From assembly GCA_947650285.1 (NCBI GenBank), contig CANTFL010001383.1, positions 214,335 to 278,334 on the forward strand: 64,000 bases of DNA, in the 5' to 3' direction. Position numbers and translations under genes: made by a program. Within the stretch, counting starts at the first letter, position 1. Every line of letters begins with the position of its first letter. Below, in pieces: positions 59,001-64,000 of this stretch. This DNA is from Hyaloperonospora brassicae (taxonomy: Eukaryota; Oomycota; Peronosporomycetes; Peronosporales; Peronosporaceae). The notes under the pieces are model-generated. The model did no database searches and was not told the DNA's origin. It saw only the letters and a list, made by a program, of their open reading frames with translations.

Positions 59001-60217
59001 TCGGTCTTTCTTAAGATCGTGTCTTTCTCCAGCATTTGTGTGAACTATCACAACTGTCGCTATATAGCCAGTCAATTATTCATGCTGCCTTACTTATGGT
59101 CATCCTCGTCGATTCCATTGACCCACTTGCGATCTCGCACGTGTCGAAAGGACATACAAGGATACGAGCCATACTTACAAAGACAAGAGACTGGTGTCAA
59201 AAGTTACATGAACAACCGTAAAGCTCTCACCTCTACCACTTTCCACATTCTGCCTATTGATATAAACATCTTGCTCTTACACTACGTTGACATATGTGTC
59301 AAACCTGTCGAGCTGGGATGGTCCTTTCTGGCTGAGTATCGTAGCTTTGGACATGCATCACCTGAGGGCGAAACATTCGTGTTTAGTCGCGGCACAAAAT
59401 GTGCGCCGATTCCATCACTACGCCTCGTTCGACTAGACTGCTATTTGTACACGTTTCATTTCTATGGGATGTTCTGGGTGTTGTTGCAGCCAGGTACAAA
59501 ACGATGAAAGTGTGACCGTTACTCTTGTTCCTGTTCTATAGCAGTCTATGGTCACAAGATGCCTTGGCGTTGCTTCCTTGGCAGTGAAAGTAAGCTTGAA
59601 GAATTAACTGCAGATATGCATATGCGAAGAACAAAGCACAAAGAGTGCAGCACTCCTTCTTTGCATAACTCTGTGGAAGAAGAGCATTTGCGACAAGATA
59701 GCAAGTTTGTAACGTCGACCAAATCGACAAGATTAGCTGTCAATTTGTTTGCGCAATACTGCTGACCACACTTTGCAGCACATTGACAAAAGCCATTATA
59801 CCAAAGATCAGTGTCGTCAAGAAAAAAGAGCTCATTCGATAGAGCGTCTAAGGACGTTGCATCAGACCTTACAAATTTGTTTCGCTGACTGCGTCGAGAA
59901 ACAGCACAGAAACATGTCCTGCAGCAACAACGCAATCTATTGTACACCTCTACCCACCCAGTCGCCAAGAATTGTGTCCGAGCAATTGTTGCAACTCGAC
60001 TTCTCTTCAACCAAATAGAGTTGCATCGACACCACGAAAAGACAGCTTTTGTCTCCACGTGCATCGTCTTGCAGCGATCAATTGATTCCTGGTATCAGGT
60101 ATAAAGTCGCGGAAGAGAGATGACATTGACAAAGAGAAGGAGGGAACATCACGGATGGAAGCACTTATTCGTTGTAAACGAGGAAGGACAACATATCCGT
60201 TGTAACGTGGCTATGGT

Positions 60218-60293
<76 letters not shown>

Positions 60294-61635
60294 TTTCTTC
60301 CGAACTTTGAGATTTTGACCGACCACGCATTCCTTCGTAAGCACGAAGCTATTTGACTGTATCTAAGTATCAACGAAACACCTTCTTCTAGAAAAGTCGA
60401 CAATGGGCTAATTTGTAGCCCTTTACTCGACAGCGGGCCAAAAGGCACACCAATCTCTGATACCTGGTACGTTTCGTGCACAGCAAGCACGACAGCCTTC
60501 CTCGCAAACGTTCAACTAGTGCACATGCGCCAGCCCAATCCGTCAGGCCATTAGCACGCATAGCTTGGTCAGTCGCTTTCTTATTCGTATCACTCAGGAT
60601 AGTCGGCCTAATTATGAGGCATTCCATTACAGATCGGGCGAAAATAGGATAGTAGCTTGCTCGATCAACGACTTATGTGTTCTATCTGTGGTCCACATAT
60701 TCTTGTGCGCATCAACGCACACAGTCAATCAATCAGCAGTTGTCCACACACACACACGTGGAGTGACAGATTAGACCGTCGCACCCATCACCACTACCCG
60801 CCCAAAGTTTCAGGTCAAAAATAGTGTCGTGGCCGACTCATCCGTACTACTGCACTGCCATTTGTGTACGCGGTGGGAGAAGAGTGGGGGGAGGGGAGGG
60901 AAGGGGGGAAGGGGGGGGGTGACGTCTGTACCCTCTCCCCCTGATTCTACGACAGAAAAAAAGCTCTGTCGTCTGTTCGTAAACTGGACAAAAAATCCAG
61001 CAAATCATCAGGTCTCCAGCCGCGCTGCGCTTTACTACAAATCGAAAATAGTCCCACAAATCCACGAAAAAGAAACAGAACTGCACTTGACTCGACTTGC
61101 AAACCCTCGACGTCGCCGTGGAGAAGACAGATGGAGCCGCATTATCGACCGAGCATAGCCGAGTGTTTCTGCCTATGTTGCTCGACGGGAGCACTATCCT
61201 GCACAAGACCTGTCGAAAGATTCGCCTCTCGACCACATGGTGTCGATCAGAACTCGGCTTTCTACCAATCAACAGCAAGACCCCCCCCGAGGTCGTCCGG
61301 AGGTTCGCCCAAAACGTTCAGCACGTCAGCCAGCAGCTCTCCCCTACCCCCGCTCCTGTCTTGTTTGTCAGGGTTGCGGGAACGTCCCTCAGGATAGGGA
61401 CCCCCCCCGTCAACTACTAACGGCCTCTACCGTCGCATCGACAAACCCCACAAACCCCACAACCGCTGCTGCCCACGTGAGCAGTCAGTCAGTTGGCAAA
61501 CTCCCCACTCACACACTCACGCACTCACTCAATCGCGTCACTGCCACTGTCACTGTTCCTCGACCCCTCTCCCCCCTCTACCGACCACTACACGTCACAC
61601 GTCCACTTCTCCCCCTCTCTGTGTGTCCATTCAAT
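56024..61635. other. 5.6-kb gene-poor region
   Basis: AT-richer DNA without a recognised gene. The longest ATG frame is 59552-60064 (minus, 170 codons, Cys-rich) and has no recognisable domain; an overlapping plus frame makes it doubtful. A 70-bp GA tract lies at 60221-60290 and G-runs at 60880-60920. From about 61490 the DNA turns CT-rich, as expected for the leader of the following GH16 gene. Confidence 0.5.
60221..60290 (+). repeat. (GA)n microsatellite
   Basis: 70 bp of uninterrupted AG/GA, intergenic; same length as the tract at 42831. Confidence 0.97.
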
Positions 61636-63910
61636 ATGCCCCCACTATGGCCCTCGTCGCCGCCTCTCCGCCGCGCGTGCGCCGTCGCCTGTTGGGCGCT
61701 CGTGGCCACGTCGCGCGTCCGCAGCGCAAACGTCACGACGCACCCGACCAAGTCGGGCATTGGCGTGTGGGTGGACCCCGACACGCCGCGCGACCGCTAC
61801 GTGTACCTGAGCTCGCGCGGGCGGCCGTGGGACCTCGTGATGAGCGACGAGTTCAACGTGGCGAACCGGAGTTTCCGCCCGGGCGACGACCACATGTGGA
61901 CGTCGCTGGAAAAACCCGACGGCGTCAACGGCGCGCTCGAAGTCTACTCGCACAACATGACGTCCACGGCGTGCGACGACGACGGCACGTGCTACTTTTT
62001 CATCCGCGCGGTCGACGAAGTGACGTCCGTGCGCGTGTACAATATGTACAAACACCCGCCGGCGTTCGAAGAAGTCTATTTCTACTACCGCGGGGCAATG
62101 GTCCAATCGTGGAACAAGTTTTGCTACCAGGGGGGATGCTCGAAATCCGGGCCCAGCTCCCTGGCGTCACGGACCCGGCCTCGGGCAACCCCGACGCGAA
62201 GCTCGGGCCCAGCGCCCGCGTCATGAACACGGACTTTTACCCGACGTGGCCCGGGCTCTGGATGCTCGGGAACCTCGGGCGCGCCATCTTCTCGGCCTCG
62301 ACGAACCGCATGTGGCCGTTCTCGTACAACGAGTGCGACGACGACGTGTTCAACTCGTCGTTCCAGCGCATCAGCGCGTGCGACGACGACCCGGGCTTTG
62401 GCCTGCACCCGCACCAGGGCCGCGGGGCCCCCGAGATCGACGTGCTCGAGGGCGCGGGCACGACCGTGTCGGCGTCGGCGCAGATTGGCCCGGGCATGCC
62501 GGACGAGTACCGGCTGTTTTTCGTCGACCAGTCCACGGGCGACTCGGACTATTGCCACTTTACCTACGAGTGCAACACGATCGGGGCCAACCACGTTGAC
62601 GTGCCGACGGCGTACTACGCCGCGCGGCGCGACCACAAGTCGTGGTACCAGGGCTTTCGCTACGGGGCCAACAACTTTTGCCGCCCGAACAACGCGATGA
62701 AGCAGGACTTTGAGACGATCGAAGCGTCGCTGGAAGCTGGGATCACGATCAACTCGTGCACCGTGGACAAGTGCCCCGGGTCGGGCGACGTGAACGGCGA
62801 CCTGGGGCTCATTGACGGCAAAGGACCCGGCCACTGGAACATTAACACGAACGGCACGTGCTTTTCGCTCATGAACTCGTACTTGGGCTCGTACTTGTGC
62901 GACCCGGACAACACCCATAGCAAGTGTCCCGAGCCGCGCGACCCCAACACGACGGCCCCGGCCGGCGCCATGAGTTCGTTCAACTACCAAATGGACGCGC
63001 TGTCGTCGAATTGGCCGCTGCATTTTGGCGCGTACACGGGGTACCTTATCTACCAAGTCGAGTGGGTGACGGGCAAGAATGGCTACATCCGCTGGATGCT
63101 CCATGGCGCGCCGTTGTTTGAAATCCCGGCTGAGGCGGTCGAGAACGTGCCGCAGAGTGCGAAGAAGAACAATCCGAAGAAAGTTACGATTGAGGAGCCG
63201 CTGTACATCATTATGAACGTGGCGCTCTCTAAGGAGTGGGGCTCGATGCCCCCGGACCGATGTTCCGTGCCGTGGCGATGGAAAGGACTCCTGTGGCAGA
63301 ATTCCATGTGACTCGTTTCCACTGTACATGAAGGTTGACTACATTCGGCTGTACCAGGACCGAGGCACGGATTTGGAGGACGACAACTACATTGGCCGTG
63401 ACATGCGATCCCGCCGATCATCCAACGAAGGAGTGGATCGAGGGACACATGGAAGAATACCAGAAGACAATGACAACAAGGTGGTAGAAGTCGGGGTAAG
63501 GCGTTCTGTAAGACGAGCGACGATTGCTCGATCGGGGGCCGTTGGCCAAAATGTCGCTCAAGACGGGCAAGGTGTGAACCAGTGCTGCGAGTGCATGTAC
63601 CACCTTCCGGGGTGGCCCGCGCTGTACTACTGCTACTCCGGCTCGAGCTCGTCGGAAGAAGGGGTGATGAGTCAAACGTTTGGACTGTCGATGGGGGTCT
63701 CGATTGTATTCCCAGGTCGTGGCGTGTTCAAGGTCTGCGCTATCTGTCTACAAGGCCGTCACGAAATCGGCGAAACAGTCGAAGGTTGCGATGGCTGCAG
63801 GGAATGCCCAGCGAAAGGCCGCGGCGATCTCCGAGACTGGATCGAACAGCGAAGGCAGTACCAACACGTCTCCGGTGTCGAAGGACAACCATCGTCAGAA
63901 CTTCGTCTAG
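61636..63910 (+). pseudogene. Second Kre6/Skn1-like GH16 gene, multiply frameshifted
   Basis: Paralogue of the 46347 gene, same strand. Signal peptide from ATG 61636, then WDLVMSDEFN and FCYQGG. A base is missing in the G run at 62131-62135, after which LEIRAQLPGV, FYPTWPGLWMLGNLG and the catalytic motif EIDVLE continue in another frame to about 63255. The remaining 650 bp keep similarity in scattered frames: MKVDYIRLYQD (63328-63360), HPTKEWIEGHMEEYQ (about 63420-63465), GKAFCKTSDDCSI (about 63498-63536), and a final tail ending SKDNHRQNFV at 63907, matching the intact paralogue end. Breaks are needed near 63260-63275, 63396-63404, 63480-63505 and 63540-63620. The first 1.6 kb is far richer in G/C at third positions than the intact paralogue. 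Pseudogene or error-rich consensus. Confidence 0.75.
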
Positions 63911-64000
63911 ACGCGCCATCATCATCACCAGTCGTGTCCGAAGGACATTAAAATTTATGCTTTGCCGTCCGAAGACTCGACTTTGTTGTGTTGCCGTCGA

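Noticed and set aside
59552..60064. 170-codon Cys-rich ORF from ATG
   Set aside because: No signal peptide or regular Cys pattern, overlapping open frames on the other strand, and gene-poor surroundings; kept only as a remark.

Overview
The window looks like nuclear DNA of an oomycete (stramenopile), most likely of the Peronosporales (Phytophthora or a downy mildew); the species cannot be told. The evidence is an elicitin-like protein with six cysteines and a GPI-type tail, a HAD-phosphatase/imidazoleglycerol-phosphate dehydratase fusion, two Kre6/Skn1-type GH16 wall-glucan proteins, a folate-biopterin-type transporter, a tyrosine-kinase-like (TKL) kinase, an oomycete-type Inr/FPR core promoter beside one gene, and short GT-AG introns.

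Left part (1-18.8 kb): AT-richer repeat country with no intact host gene. It holds two diverged LTR-like copies (about 1.4 and 3.4 kb), a stop-ridden Ty3/Gypsy pol remnant (integrase plus chromodomain, 4.7-6.9 kb), a possible gag coiled-coil remnant on the other strand (8.7-9.7 kb), and a full-length but dead Ty3/Gypsy chromovirus at 10041-17069. The latter has two 478-bp LTRs, a near-matching target duplication, recognisable gag knuckle, protease, RT, integrase and chromodomain. Its RNase H/integrase-N region is replaced by a foreign segment carrying a tRNA-Leu-like sequence and ending in a palindromic junction. Between the chromodomain and the 3' LTR lies a long antisense reading frame (15634-16482) with no recognised relatives.

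Gene-dense part (18.8-53.3 kb): on the minus strand a TPR protein with a degenerate prolyl-hydroxylase-like domain, a small Asn/Gly-repeat protein, an EF-hand/CorA ion transporter with one intron, and a TKL kinase. On the plus strand follows the HAD-IGPD histidine gene (one intron). Then on the minus strand come an elicitin-like surface protein and three tandem C2H2 zinc-finger genes sharing four fingers and a C-terminal D-x-x-CLF motif; the third has a frameshift. Then a Kre6/Skn1-like GH16 gene (plus) and a folate-biopterin transporter (minus).

Right part (53.3-64 kb): AT-richer again, mostly without genes, with a broken FAR1/MULE-type transposase remnant that keeps a 70-bp intron. It ends in a second, very GC-rich GH16 paralogue with one frameshift in its first 1.6 kb and several in its last 650 bp.

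Functionally the host genes are unrelated housekeeping, surface and regulatory genes. The two obvious family expansions are the zinc-finger cluster and the GH16 pair. All product calls rest on reading translated sequence by eye; no database search was possible.
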